Shown: positions 39,125 through 48,162, counted from the first letter of the stretch. The stretch is 64,000 bases of DNA from CALROG01 sp943369755 (GCA_943369755.1 CALROG020000016.1:1-64000), one strand, 5' to 3'. Notes: generated by a model from the sequence alone, not told the origin. Numbers and translations are program-made.

Positions 39125-41032
39125 ATGAGCAAGCAAACACTGTCGTTCCAGGCCGAAGTCGCACAACTGCTGCACCTCGTCACCCACTCTCTTTACTCCA
39201 ACAAGGAAATCTTTCTGCGCGAGCTGATTTCCAACGCCTCGGACGCCTGCGACAAGCTGCGCTTTGAGGCGCTGAACAACAACGCCCTGTACGAAGACGC
39301 ACCCACCCTGCAAGTGCGGGTGAGCTTTGACAAGGACGCCAAGACCCTGACCATTGCCGACAACGGCATTGGCCTGAGCCAGCAAGAGGCCATTGACAAC
39401 CTGGGCACCATTGCCAAAAGCGGTACCCGCGAATTCATGGGCAAGCTCAGTGGTGACCAGAAGGCCGACGCCCAGCTGATTGGCCAGTTTGGCGTGGGCT
39501 TTTATTCAGGCTTCATCGTGGCCGACAAAATCAGCGTGGAGTCGCGCCGCGCCGGTTCACCGGCCAGCGAAGGCGTGCGCTGGGTCAGCGGCGGTGCGGG
39601 CGACTTTGAGGTCGAGGCCATCGAGCGGGCCGAGCGCGGCACCAGCGTCACGCTGCACCTGCGTGAGGACGCCGCCGACTACCTCAGCGCGTGGAAGCTC
39701 AAGGACGTCATCAACAAATATTCTGACCACATTGCCCTGCCGATCCTGATGGAACAGGAAGAGTGGAAGGAGGGTGAAAACGACCAGCCCGGCGGCATGG
39801 TGAAAACCGGCGAATGGGAAACCGTCAACCAGGCCAGCGCCCTGTGGACGCGGCCCAAGAAAGAAATTACCGACGAGCAGTACGCAGAGTTCTACAAGGC
39901 CATCAGCCACGACTACGAGGCCCCGCTGGCCTGGAGCCACAACCGGGTCGAAGGCAGCAGCGAATACACCCAGTTGCTGTTCATTCCGGGCAAGGCACCG
40001 TTTGACCTGTGGAACCGCGACAAGAAAGCCGGCGTCAAGCTGTACGTGAGGCGCGTGTTCATCATGGACGACGCCGAGGCGCTGCTGCCGGCCTACCTGC
40101 GCTTCGTCAAAGGGGTGGTTGACTCGGCCGACCTGCCGCTCAATGTGAGTCGCGAGCTGCTGCAAGAAAGCCGCGACGTAAAAGCCATCCGCGACGGCAG
40201 CACCAAGCGGGTGCTGTCAATGCTGGAAGACCTGGCCAAACAAGAGGTGGCTGAAGACGCCTCAGTCGACGACAAAGCCAAGTACGCCAAGTTCTATGCC
40301 GAGTTTGGTGCGGTGCTGAAGGAGGGCCTGGGCGAAGACATGGGCAACCGTGAGCGCCTGGCCAAGCTGCTGCGCTTTGCCTCCACCACCGTGGACGCGC
40401 CCAGCGTCTCCCTGGCCGACTACAAGGCCCGCATGAAAGACGGCCAGGAGGCGATTTACTACATCACCGCAGACACTTTGGCCGCCGCCAGGAACAGCCC
40501 GCAGATTGAGGTGTTCCGTAAAAAGGGCATCGAGGTGCTGCTGATGACGGACCGGGTAGACGAATGGGCCCTGAGCTTTCTGACCGAGTTTGACGGCACG
40601 CCGATGCAAAGCGTGGCCAAGGGCGCGGTGGATCTGGGCAAGCTGCAAGACGACGCCGAGAAGAAAGCCGCCGAAGAAGCCGCGGAAGCCTTCAAGCCGC
40701 TGCTGGCCCTGTTGAAAGAGGCGCTGAAAGACAAGGCCGAAGACGTGCGCGTGACCACCCGGCTGGTTGACTCACCAGCCTGCCTGGTGGTGAAAGACCA
40801 GGGCATGAGCCTGCAACTCTCGCGCATGCTCAAGGCTGCCGGCCAAAGCGCGCCCGATGTGAAACCGGTTCTGGAAGTCAACGCCGAACACCCGCTGGTG
40901 AAAAAGCTGGAGGGCAGCGTGCACTTCAATGACCTGGCCCACATCTTGTTTGACCAGGCGCTGTTGGCCGAAGGTGGCCTGCCCGACGACCCGGCGGCCT
41001 ATGTAAAGCGGGTCAACGCGCTGCTGGTGTAA
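39125..41032 (+). CDS. htpG: Chaperone HtpG (Hsp90)
   Basis: This 635-residue cytoplasmic chaperone carries the Hsp90 ATP-site motifs FLRELISNASDACDKLRF (about 30-47), DNGIGLSQQEAIDNLGTIA (about 79-97) and GQFGVGFYSGFIVADKI (about 119-135), the middle domain (LYVRRVFIMDD, LPLNVSRELLQESRDVKAI with the catalytic Arg region) and the C-terminal dimerisation domain. Length equals the usual bacterial HtpG. It folds or maintains client proteins with ATP, especially after heat shock, consistent with the sigma-32 promoter directly upstream. The ribosome site is weak (caagacc before ATG). A short hairpin (41031-41046) without T-run overlaps its stop. Confidence 0.97.
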   Translation: MSKQTLSFQAEVAQLLHLVTHSLYSNKEIFLRELISNASDACDKLRFEALNNNALYEDAPTLQVRVSFDKDAKTLTIADNGIGLSQQEAIDNLGTIAKSGTREFMGKLSGDQKADAQLIGQFGVGFYSGFIVADKISVESRRAGSPASEGVRWVSGGAGDFEVEAIERAERGTSVTLHLREDAADYLSAWKLKDVINKYSDHIALPILMEQEEWKEGENDQPGGMVKTGEWETVNQASALWTRPKKEITDEQYAEFYKAISHDYEAPLAWSHNRVEGSSEYTQLLFIPGKAPFDLWNRDKKAGVKLYVRRVFIMDDAEALLPAYLRFVKGVVDSADLPLNVSRELLQESRDVKAIRDGSTKRVLSMLEDLAKQEVAEDASVDDKAKYAKFYAEFGAVLKEGLGEDMGNRERLAKLLRFASTTVDAPSVSLADYKARMKDGQEAIYYITADTLAAARNSPQIEVFRKKGIEVLLMTDRVDEWALSFLTEFDGTPMQSVAKGAVDLGKLQDDAEKKAAEEAAEAFKPLLALLKEALKDKAEDVRVTTRLVDSPACLVVKDQGMSLQLSRMLKAAGQSAPDVKPVLEVNAEHPLVKKLEGSVHFNDLAHILFDQALLAEGGLPDDPAAYVKRVNALLV

Positions 41033-41059
41033 GCCCCGGCGGGCTTCTAGAATGCCCGC

Positions 41060-43171
41060 ATGAATACACGCGGGCTGGTGGCAGGGTTGATGCTGATACT
41101 GGCGGGCTGTGGTGGCGCAGACCGGGTGGCCGCGCCATCGCCCGCCCCAAGTTCAGCAAGCCCCACAGACGCACCGCCCGCCCGCACCGGGCCCACCCCG
41201 CCGCAGGCACCGGCCAGCCCCGAAGGCCCGGCACCCCAGCGCGCCGCCTTGCCCAGGCCACCACAGGCCCCCCAGGCCGACAGCGGCTATACCCTGGACG
41301 TGAGCCAGCGCGAGGCGGTGCGGCTGTTCTACAAGACGGTTTTTGCATCTTCAGCCAATCTGGCCAGCGGCTGGACCGGCAGCACCGGCAGTTGTGCCGC
41401 AGGCGAAACCGCAGCCGACTACAAGGCCGCCACGCTGCGCCGCATCAACTGGTTTCGTGCCATGGCGGGTGTGCCCGCCAGCGTGCAGCTAGACGCCACC
41501 TTCAACGCCAAGGCGCAACAGGCCGCGCTGATGATGGCCGCCAACAACCAGCTCAGCCACAGCCCGCCGCCCAGTTGGGCCTGTTACTCGGCCACTGGTG
41601 CCGAAGCGGCTGCCAAGTCCAACCTGGCGTTGGGCCGCGCCGGGCCCGACAGCATTGCCGAGGGCTATATGCGTGACAGCGGGGCGAACAACGCCGCTGT
41701 GGGCCACCGGCGCTGGCTGCTGTACCCGCAGACCCAGTTCATGGGGGTGGGCGACGCAGATGGCAGCGTCAAAGCCAACGCGCTGTGGGTGTTTGACGCC
41801 AATATCTCGGCCCCGCGCCCCGCTGTGCGCGACGAATTTGTGGCCTGGCCGCCTGCGGGCTACCTGCCCCATGCCACGCTGTACCCGCGCTGGTCTTTCT
41901 CTTACCCGCAGGCCGACTTTTCCGCCGCCAGTGTTGCCATGACGCAAGACGGCGTCGCCATGGCGACGCGACTTGAGCCACAGAGCAACAGTAATGGCGC
42001 CGGCGAAAACACGCTGGTGTGGTTCCCCGGCAATTACACCGACGGCATGAGCTGGGCCCGCCCGAGCGGTGACACGGTGTACCGGGTCACCGTTGGCAAC
42101 GTGATGGTGGGCGGCGTGCCGCGCAGCTTTACCTACACCGTGGTGGTGTTTGATGCCGACGTTGCCACCACCGCCATCACGCTGGCGGGTAGCAGTGCCG
42201 TGTTGGCGGGCCAGGCCGCAGCCTACAGCTTTGGCGCGCAACCTGGTGCCACTGGGTACCAGTGGCGCAGCCTGAGTGCAACCGCCTTCAATCTGGCCGA
42301 TGGTGCCGAGGCAGGTGCCGGCAACTTCACCGCCGCCATCAGCGCGGGCTACGACGTGCTTGCCAGCGGTGTGTCGGCCAGCGGGGCCCGGTCGTTCCAC
42401 CTGGCCCATACCCAGGCCACCGACCAGACCCTGTTGCTCAATGCGGTGCTGGTGCCCGGTGCCAGCGGCACATTGCAGTTCGCCAGCCGCCTGGGCCTTG
42501 CGTCGCCAGCGCAGTTGGCGCTGGTCGAGGCGTCTCTGGACGAAGGCGCGAGCTGGGTCAGTTTGTTCCAGCAGGCCGGCCAGCAAAGCGGCACCACCTC
42601 CAGCTTTGGCGAAACCAGTTTCAGCGCCAAAACGGTTTCGCTGGCCCCCTATGCCGGGCGCGCGCTGCGGCTGCGCTGGCGCTATGCCTTCAGCAGTGGC
42701 AGCTTCTACCCCCAGGCCAGCGCCGGCATTGGCTGGTATGTGGACGACATCACCCTCAGCGGCGTCGATACCATGGCAACAGCCGGAACGCCGGTGGACA
42801 TTGCCAGCCCGGCGTTCAGCTTCACCGCAACCAGTGCGGGCACCGTGCTGTTGCAAGCCCGGGCTGGCATGTTTGGCTACTGGGGCGACTGGTCAGCCGC
42901 GCGCACTGTGAGCGTCAGCCCGGGCAACGTCTCAACCGTTGCCGCCGACTGCCTGTTCAGCTGGGCCGAGCGCAACCATGCGGGCCTGTTTGCCCCTGCG
43001 GGCGCTGTATCGGCCACCAGCGGGCCCTACTACTACCGCTTTTATCCAGGTACCGGTTTTTACCTGGGCGTGTCCACCGCCGACGCCAACGTTTACTACC
43101 TGACGGGCGGGCGGCTTTTCAATGCCGGGCCTCTGAGTGCCTGGCGTGTCACCGCGGGGTGCAACGGATGA
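41060..43171 (+). CDS. CAP-domain (SCP/PR1-like) lipoprotein
   Basis: This 703-residue lipoprotein (MNTRGLVAGLMLILAGCGG, lipobox LAGC) has a long Pro/Ala-rich linker (about 25-75) and a CAP domain (about 115-260) with RINWFRAMAGVPASVQLDATFNAKAQQAA, SHSPPPSWACYS and NNAAVGHRRWLLYPQTQFMGVG. Beta-rich domains follow (about 375-640), including DITLSGVDTMATAG-type strands, and a C-terminal module of about 55 residues (CLFSWAERNHAGLFAPAGAV ... YRFYPGTGFYLGVSTADANVYYL) that recurs in many betaproteobacterial secreted proteins. Bacterial CAP proteins are surface or secreted with mostly unknown roles. The stop overlaps the start of the next lipoprotein gene. Confidence 0.82.
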   Translation: MNTRGLVAGLMLILAGCGGADRVAAPSPAPSSASPTDAPPARTGPTPPQAPASPEGPAPQRAALPRPPQAPQADSGYTLDVSQREAVRLFYKTVFASSANLASGWTGSTGSCAAGETAADYKAATLRRINWFRAMAGVPASVQLDATFNAKAQQAALMMAANNQLSHSPPPSWACYSATGAEAAAKSNLALGRAGPDSIAEGYMRDSGANNAAVGHRRWLLYPQTQFMGVGDADGSVKANALWVFDANISAPRPAVRDEFVAWPPAGYLPHATLYPRWSFSYPQADFSAASVAMTQDGVAMATRLEPQSNSNGAGENTLVWFPGNYTDGMSWARPSGDTVYRVTVGNVMVGGVPRSFTYTVVVFDADVATTAITLAGSSAVLAGQAAAYSFGAQPGATGYQWRSLSATAFNLADGAEAGAGNFTAAISAGYDVLASGVSASGARSFHLAHTQATDQTLLLNAVLVPGASGTLQFASRLGLASPAQLALVEASLDEGASWVSLFQQAGQQSGTTSSFGETSFSAKTVSLAPYAGRALRLRWRYAFSSGSFYPQASAGIGWYVDDITLSGVDTMATAGTPVDIASPAFSFTATSAGTVLLQARAGMFGYWGDWSAARTVSVSPGNVSTVAADCLFSWAERNHAGLFAPAGAVSATSGPYYYRFYPGTGFYLGVSTADANVYYLTGGRLFNAGPLSAWRVTAGCNG

Positions 43172-43587
43172 ATGACAGAACCCATCACCGAATTCTTGCG
43201 CTGGCGGGTGCCGCGTTGCTTGCGGGCTGTAGCTCGGTGGGTGTGGGCATCAACATTCCCATAGGGCCTGTTTCCATCGGCGTGGGCGTTGGCACCGGTG
43301 GCGTGAGCAGCAGCGTCGGCGTGTCCGCTGGCGGTGTGGGCGGCACGGTGGGCGTGTCGGCTGGCGCGGGCGGGGTCAGTGGCAATGTGGGGGCCAAGGC
43401 CGGGCCGCTCAGCGCGGGCGTTGGCGTTAATGCGCAAGGCCAGGCCGACGGTAGCCTGGGTGTGGGTGGCAATGTATCGGTGGGCCCGGCCACGGTGGGC
43501 ATCAGCGGCAGCACTGGCGGCGTGTTGTCGCCTTCTTTGCCCAGCACGCAGCGCAGCAACAGTGCGGGCGACCGGATGGCGCCGTAA
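43168..43587 (+). CDS. Glycine-rich lipoprotein
   Basis: The ATG at 43168 overlaps the stop of the CAP-domain gene (ATGA). The 139-residue product has a lipoprotein signal (LALAGAALLAGCSS, lipobox LAGC) and a mature region of alternating Gly/Val/Ser repeats (GVGTGGVSSSVGVSAGGVGG, GVSAGAGGVSGNVG), with no larger domain recognised. Such repeats can form an extended glycine-rich or beta-stacked structure. Coupling to the CAP-domain lipoprotein suggests they act together at the outer membrane. I do not recognise a family. A terminator follows immediately. Confidence 0.75.
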   Translation: MNDRTHHRILALAGAALLAGCSSVGVGINIPIGPVSIGVGVGTGGVSSSVGVSAGGVGGTVGVSAGAGGVSGNVGAKAGPLSAGVGVNAQGQADGSLGVGGNVSVGPATVGISGSTGGVLSPSLPSTQRSNSAGDRMAP

Positions 43588-43610
43588 CGCCGTTTCGCCG
43601 GCGGTTTTTT
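43588..43610 (+). terminator. Terminator after glycine-rich lipoprotein gene
   Basis: CGCCG-tttcgc-CGGCG followed by g and six T. It begins with the base after the TAA stop. Confidence 0.75.
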
Positions 43611-43620
43611 GCAAAATACG

Positions 43621-43670
43621 GCTGTAGCCCGCATGGGTGCTGCGTGAGCCACTATAAAAGTAGTAGCTAA
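43621..43670 (+). repeat. Dispersed palindromic element, copy 6 (intergenic)
   Basis: gctgtagcccgcatgggtgc tgcgtgagccactat, then aaaagtagtagctaa, preceded by aaaatacg as in copies 2 and 8. It lies in the 168-bp gap between convergent genes; the rest of this gap (43673-43755) shows nothing recognisable. Confidence 0.92.
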
Positions 43671-43755
43671 ACCATGCCAATAGTTTGCTGCGTGATGGCG
43701 GTTCCAGCGCGCTAAACGCGGTCCGGCATGGACGTTCTCGCTGGCATCGCTGCCC

Positions 43756-44763
43756 TCACACCACCAGCGCCGGCTCCGCCATCGCCTCTATCTGTTCTTC
43801 CAGCATTTGCACCTGGCCTTGCCAGTAGTCGCTGCTGCCAAACCAGGGGAAGGCGGCGGGGAAGGCCGGGTCGTCCCAGCGCCTGGCCAGCCAGGCGCTG
43901 TAGTGGATCAGGCGCAGCGTGCGCAGCGGCTCGATCAGGGCCAGCTCGGCGCGGTTGAATTCGCGGAACTGCTCATACCCGTCTACCAGCGCTCCCAACT
44001 GGCGCTGGCGCTGGGCGCGGTCGCCGTCCAGCAGCATCCACAGGTCTTGCACCGCCGGGCCCATGCGGGCGTCGTCCAGGTCAACAAAGTGCGGGCCCTG
44101 GCCGGGCGTCCACAGAATATTGCCGGGGTGGCAGTCGCCATGCAGCCGAATATGGGCAAATTCGCCGCCAGCCCGCATGGAATGTGCGTGACCCACTATT
44201 AAATTGATAGCAACATCGCAGGCGGCGGCCCAGGCACCTTGCACGTCCAGCGGAATCATGTGGTGGGCCAGCAGCCATTCGCGCGGCTCCATGGCAAAGA
44301 TCTGCACGTCCAGCGTGCCGCGCTGGGCAAACGGCCGGGCAGCGCCCACGGTGTGAATGCGCGCCAGAAAGCGGCCGATCCATTCCAGCACCTCGGTGTC
44401 GTCCAGCTCGGGGCGGCGGCCACCGTGGCGCGGGCTGACGCTGAAGCCAAAGCCGGCGTGCTGGTGCAGCGTCTGGCCGTTGATGACCAGCGGCCCCACG
44501 GCGGGCACCTCGGCCGCCATCAGTTCAGCGGCAAAGGCGTGTTCTTCAAGAATCTGCGCGTCGCTCCAGCGCTGGGGCCGGTAGAACTTGGCCACCACCG
44601 CGCTGTGGCCGTCAAAGGCGTCTTCCAGGTGCGCCATGTACACACGGTTTTCATAGGAGCTAAGGCCCATCAGGCGGCCGTCGCCATACAGGCCCACGCT
44701 GGCCAGCGCGTCCATCACCACATCCGGGGTGAGCGTTTCGTAGGGGTGGCGCGTGGGGGTCAT
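43756..44763 (-). CDS. srkA: Stress response kinase A (SrkA/YihE)
   Basis: This 335-residue kinase-like protein matches SrkA: PYETLTPDVVMDALASVGL, LSSYENRVYMAHLED, VVAKFYRPQRWSDAQILEEH, the catalytic LHGDCHPGNILW (207-218) and FVDLDDARMGPAVQDLWMLL. SrkA is a Ser/Thr kinase that counters stress-induced cell death (known for the E. coli protein). Residues 185-199 (AINLIVGHAHSMRAG), just before the catalytic loop, are encoded by the dispersed palindromic element and lengthen a loop between a helix and the HGD motif. It is the last gene of a three-gene unit with a Ser/Thr kinase-USP gene (11 bp gap) and a metallophosphoesterase gene. Confidence 0.92.
   Translation of the reverse strand: MTPTRHPYETLTPDVVMDALASVGLYGDGRLMGLSSYENRVYMAHLEDAFDGHSAVVAKFYRPQRWSDAQILEEHAFAAELMAAEVPAVGPLVINGQTLHQHAGFGFSVSPRHGGRRPELDDTEVLEWIGRFLARIHTVGAARPFAQRGTLDVQIFAMEPREWLLAHHMIPLDVQGAWAAACDVAINLIVGHAHSMRAGGEFAHIRLHGDCHPGNILWTPGQGPHFVDLDDARMGPAVQDLWMLLDGDRAQRQRQLGALVDGYEQFREFNRAELALIEPLRTLRLIHYSAWLARRWDDPAFPAAFPWFGSSDYWQGQVQMLEEQIEAMAEPALVV
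44169..44212 (+). repeat. Dispersed palindromic element, copy 7 (inside CDS)
   Basis: cagcccgcatggaatgtgcg, then tgacccactattaaattgatagcaa. Read antisense and in frame within srkA, using the same frame as copy 1 in the acyl-CoA dehydrogenase. Confidence 0.92.
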
Positions 44764-44774
44764 GCGCCTGATTG

Positions 44775-46199
44775 TCAGGCTTTGGCCAGCTCGGCAAAGG
44801 GCAGGGCCTGTTTGACCAGCAGCACGCTGCAGGGCGCGTCCATGACCACCCGCATGGGCACGGTGGCCACCAGCCGCTGCATCTGCAGCCCGTGGGTCGC
44901 CGCGCCCAGCACCAGCAGGCCCACCTGGTTGCCGCGTGCGTAGGCCACCAGCGCAGCAGCCACGTCGCCCGATTCGATGACGTGGTACGACACCTGGTGG
45001 CCCTCCAGGTGGACGCCCTGCATCCATTGGCGAAGGCGTTCCAGGTGGTCGCGGTGGGCTTGTGCTTCGTCCTGTGCAGTGTCGCGTGGCGCAATCACGC
45101 TCACGCAGGCCAGCCGGGCGCCGGGGCGGATGCCGAGCGAGCGGTTGACGGCCTGACGCAGCGAATACAGCGTGGCGTCGCTGGTGTCCTTGTAGGGCAC
45201 GGCCACCATCACGATGGGCACTTCACCGATCTGCTGCGCCGGCAGCGGGCTGGGCGCGTACTGCATGCCAGCGGCCTTGAACCAGCGCCGCAAGTGGGTG
45301 CGCCAGGGCGTACTGCGCAGCCGCGCGCCGCGCTCACCCACCTGGACCTGGTCTGGATGGCCCAGGTCAAACGCCAGATGGGCGGCCGACGGGTAGCGTT
45401 GCGCGGCTTCGGCTTCCAGGCAGCGCAGGATGACTTCCTGCAGCCAGGCCGGCACCGCGGGGTTGCGCACGCGCGGCGGCACCGGGTCCATCCACAGGCG
45501 CTGGCGCAGGCCGCCGGAGGTGGCGGGCTCGCCAAACGGCAGCTCGCCGGTGGCCAGCTCATAAAGCATGACGCCGATGGCGAAGATGTCGCTGCGCGGG
45601 TCGCCGCGCACACCCACCACCTGCTCGGGTGCCATCCAGGCGGGCGAGCCGATGGCCAGGCGCAGCTCCTCGGCCAGCAGGTCGGGGTAGTGGGCGTGCC
45701 AGCTCAGGCCAAAGTCCAGCAGCACGGCGCGGCCGTCCGGGCGCAGCAACACGTTGGCGGGCTTCAGGTCCAGGTGCACCGCGTTTTGCTGGTGCAGGCT
45801 GTGCGCGGCCTGGGCGATGGCCTGGCCAAGCCGGGCGATGGTGGCGGCATCGGGGCGCTGGCCGGTTTGCACGGCCTCGTCCAGCCAGTGCTGCAGGGTC
45901 CAGCCCTCGATGTATTCCATCACCAGGTAAGGCAGCCGTGCCAGGTCGCCCGCTGCCACGAAGCGCGGCACATGCTGGCCACCCAGCACCTGCATGAGCT
46001 GGTGCTCGACTTCAAAGCCCACAATGTTCTCGGCCCCGTCGTCGCTGGCCATGCGCGGAACCTTCATGGCCATGGCAAAGCCCGGGTCGGGCCGGCCGTC
46101 GGCGTAGCGCACACGGTAAATGTGGGCCATGCCGCCGGCGTGAATGATCTCCCCCATGACAAACCCGTCCATGACGGTGCCGGGTGTCGGCAGTTTCAT
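44775..46199 (-). CDS. Ser/Thr protein kinase fused to universal stress (UspA-like) domain
   Basis: This 474-residue protein has an N-terminal Hanks-type kinase (about 10-285): Gly-loop IIHAGGMAHIYRV, Lys46 in AMAMKVP, HLDLKPANVLL, DFGLSW, GSPAWMAPEQVVG and DIFAIGVMLYELATG. The C-terminal part (about 325-474) is a UspA-like alpha/beta domain (VPIVMVAVPYKDTSD, VGLLVLGAATHGLQMQRL with a nucleotide-binding-type G-x-x-x-H pattern, and VVMDAPCSVLLVK). No membrane segment is present, so it is a cytoplasmic kinase whose input may be nucleotide binding to the Usp part. The Lys/Asp/Asn set is intact. Its start overlaps the stop of a metallophosphoesterase gene that could reverse its action. Confidence 0.9.
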   Translation of the reverse strand: MKLPTPGTVMDGFVMGEIIHAGGMAHIYRVRYADGRPDPGFAMAMKVPRMASDDGAENIVGFEVEHQLMQVLGGQHVPRFVAAGDLARLPYLVMEYIEGWTLQHWLDEAVQTGQRPDAATIARLGQAIAQAAHSLHQQNAVHLDLKPANVLLRPDGRAVLLDFGLSWHAHYPDLLAEELRLAIGSPAWMAPEQVVGVRGDPRSDIFAIGVMLYELATGELPFGEPATSGGLRQRLWMDPVPPRVRNPAVPAWLQEVILRCLEAEAAQRYPSAAHLAFDLGHPDQVQVGERGARLRSTPWRTHLRRWFKAAGMQYAPSPLPAQQIGEVPIVMVAVPYKDTSDATLYSLRQAVNRSLGIRPGARLACVSVIAPRDTAQDEAQAHRDHLERLRQWMQGVHLEGHQVSYHVIESGDVAAALVAYARGNQVGLLVLGAATHGLQMQRLVATVPMRVVMDAPCSVLLVKQALPFAELAKA

Positions 46200-46942
46200 C
46201 GCCCCTCCTCGAGTCGGCTGGCAAAGTATTCAGGCTGGCCGGCACGGCGCACGGCGGCTGCCGCGGCGCGGTGGTCGTAGCCTACGCGGTGGAAGGTCAG
46301 CCGGTGTTGCGCGGTGTCAAACAGCGCGTACATGGCACGCGTGTCGCCATCGCGCGGCTGTCCCACCGAGCCTACCGTCGCCAGCCATTGCCGGTGCGCA
46401 GGCACTGGCACGGCCACGCCGGGGGTGGGCACAAACTCCATCAGTCCGCGGCCGGTGCCACGGTAGTACAGGCGCTGGTGGTGCACATGGCCGCCAAACA
46501 CGTGGCGCATGTCCCCGCCGGCTGCGTCCAGGCTGCGTGCGGCGCGCTGTGTGTTGTCCACGTAGTGCCAGTCGGCCGGTGCGTCGGCACTGGCGTGAAC
46601 CAGCAGCGTGCTGCCCAGCGCCGCCGTCAGCGGCAGGCCGGCCAGGAAGTGGCGCTGGCGGGCATCCAGTTGGGCATGGGTCCAGCCGGCCGTACGCTCA
46701 CCCGTCGTGGATGCCTGCGTCGGCGGCGTCACGGCCAGGTCGTCATGGTTGCCGCGCAGCGCGGTGGCACCGCTGGCGGCTAGCTGCATGGCAGCGTCCA
46801 CCACGGCTCCCGGCTCGGCACCGTAGCCCACCAGGTCGCCCAGCAGGGCGAATTGCGTGGCACCCTGACCATGTGCATGGTCAAGGCAGGCCTGCATGGC
46901 GCGCAGGTTGGCGTGAATGTCCGACAGCAGGGCCAGCTTCAT
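46196..46942 (-). CDS. Calcineurin-like metallophosphoesterase
   Basis: This 248-residue protein has all metal-binding motifs of the family: SDIHANL (DxH), GDLVGYG (GDxVGYG), GNHDDLA (GNHD), and GGHVHHQ (GHxH) near residue 155. GDLVGYG and the overall length fit the YfcE/MJ0936-type group, some of which are Ser/Thr or nucleotide phosphatases. The start at MKLALLSD gives the normal N-terminus; MIGR 12 bp upstream is also possible. It is the first gene of the unit with the kinase-USP and srkA and overlaps the kinase start by 4 bp, which suggests an opposing phosphatase. Confidence 0.88.
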   Translation of the reverse strand: MKLALLSDIHANLRAMQACLDHAHGQGATQFALLGDLVGYGAEPGAVVDAAMQLAASGATALRGNHDDLAVTPPTQASTTGERTAGWTHAQLDARQRHFLAGLPLTAALGSTLLVHASADAPADWHYVDNTQRAARSLDAAGGDMRHVFGGHVHHQRLYYRGTGRGLMEFVPTPGVAVPVPAHRQWLATVGSVGQPRDGDTRAMYALFDTAQHRLTFHRVGYDHRAAAAAVRRAGQPEYFASRLEEGR

Positions 46943-46987
46943 GCGCCCAATCATGGGCCGCGAAGCTGATGCCAGGCTTGCGCTGGA

Positions 46988-48076
46988 TCAGTTCAGTGTC
47001 ATGACGTGGCCCACCCGCGGGTCGCCGCGCCCGGCCAGCACCTGGGCATAGGCCGCCTGCACCGCTTGTGCGCCGTGGTGCTGCTCGACGGTGAGCCAGG
47101 GTGCCGCGCTGTTGCCGGCCTTGGCTGAAAAAACTTGCCAGGCCTGCACCAGCCGCTGGCCCAGCACGGCAGCACCCCAGTCAGTGTTGCGCTTCTTGAT
47201 TTGCGCGGGCGCAAAGAACAGCGTGGCGCGCGGGCCGGGCAGGTCTTTGGCCCCGCCGAGTTGCTCTACATGGGTGCCGCCGATCGAGCAGCTGTATTTG
47301 AGCTGGGCAAAGCGGGTGTGAATCTGGCGGCGCACATCAGCGTTGCCGGCAAAGTCAACAAAGGCGCAGGCGGCGTCGGCGCTCACCTGGTCAAGCTGGT
47401 CATACGTCAGCACCCGGGTGTAGCAGCCCAGGCTTTCGCAAAAAGCCTTGTTGCCGGCCGATGTGAGGCCCACCACCTCAATGCCGGGGCGCTGCGCCAG
47501 TTGAAAGGCGGTGCCGTAGGCTGTTTTGCTGGACGCGCTGGACAGCAACATCAGCTTGGCCCCGAAGAAGTCGTTGTCGGCAAAAAAGTCGTCAATCAAC
47601 CAGGAGGTAATGAACAGCGGGCGCAGCAGGGCCTGCACCGCCTCGGTGTCGGCGGTGTAGAACGGGTCGCGGTTGCAGCGCAGCACCTGGTTGTAAACCG
47701 CGTGCAGGTTGGCGCGGTGCGCTGCACCGTCGCTGAAGCCGGCTTCGCTTAGCCGGGTTGGCTCCAAAACCGCACTGCTGGCCATCGGCCAGTAGCCATA
47801 CAGCCGCTCGCCCACGGCCACACCCGGGTGCAGGCTCTGGATCACGCTGGCAAAGCCCCACGCCGGCACGATGCCCCAGCCTTCTTCAGCCGTTGGCCAG
47901 AACTGCCAGTAGTTCATGGCGTCGCCAAAGGCGGCGTAGGTGATGTTGTTGGAGGTGAGTGCAAACGACTCAACCCGAACGCGCACCTGGCCGTCGGCCA
48001 GCGGCGCGTCTTCTGTGGTGTGCAGGCGGGTTTCGGTAAGTTTGTCCTTGCGGACCAGAAGTGTGGTGGTGCTCAT
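46988..48076 (-). CDS. DUF2855 family protein (dehydrogenase-like)
   Basis: This 362-residue protein starts at MSTTTLLVRKDKLTETRLH; the longer frame to 48220 includes no better start. The layout recalls medium-chain dehydrogenases: an N-terminal barrel-like part (VRVRVESFALTSNNITYAAFGDAMNYWQFWP, GFASVIQSLHPGVAVGERLYGY) and a Rossmann-like half (KLMLLSSASSKTAYGTAFQLAQ, GLTSAGNKAFCESLGCY). It matches DUF2855, whose members have no known reaction. Zinc-binding residues of the family's metal enzymes are not evident. It stands alone between a metallophosphoesterase unit and ohr. Confidence 0.8.
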   Translation of the reverse strand: MSTTTLLVRKDKLTETRLHTTEDAPLADGQVRVRVESFALTSNNITYAAFGDAMNYWQFWPTAEEGWGIVPAWGFASVIQSLHPGVAVGERLYGYWPMASSAVLEPTRLSEAGFSDGAAHRANLHAVYNQVLRCNRDPFYTADTEAVQALLRPLFITSWLIDDFFADNDFFGAKLMLLSSASSKTAYGTAFQLAQRPGIEVVGLTSAGNKAFCESLGCYTRVLTYDQLDQVSADAACAFVDFAGNADVRRQIHTRFAQLKYSCSIGGTHVEQLGGAKDLPGPRATLFFAPAQIKKRNTDWGAAVLGQRLVQAWQVFSAKAGNSAAPWLTVEQHHGAQAVQAAYAQVLAGRGDPRVGHVMTLN

Positions 48077-48162
48077 GCCGCCCAAGGTAAGCGAAACGGC
48101 CCGCCGGTTCAACACCGGCGGGCCGCTTTGGGGACAGCCGCCTTGGGCGGCCAGGCGCTGGG

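Noticed and set aside
44772..46280. 502-codon open frame on the plus strand
   Set aside because: It is antisense to the kinase-USP gene, which has all kinase motifs.
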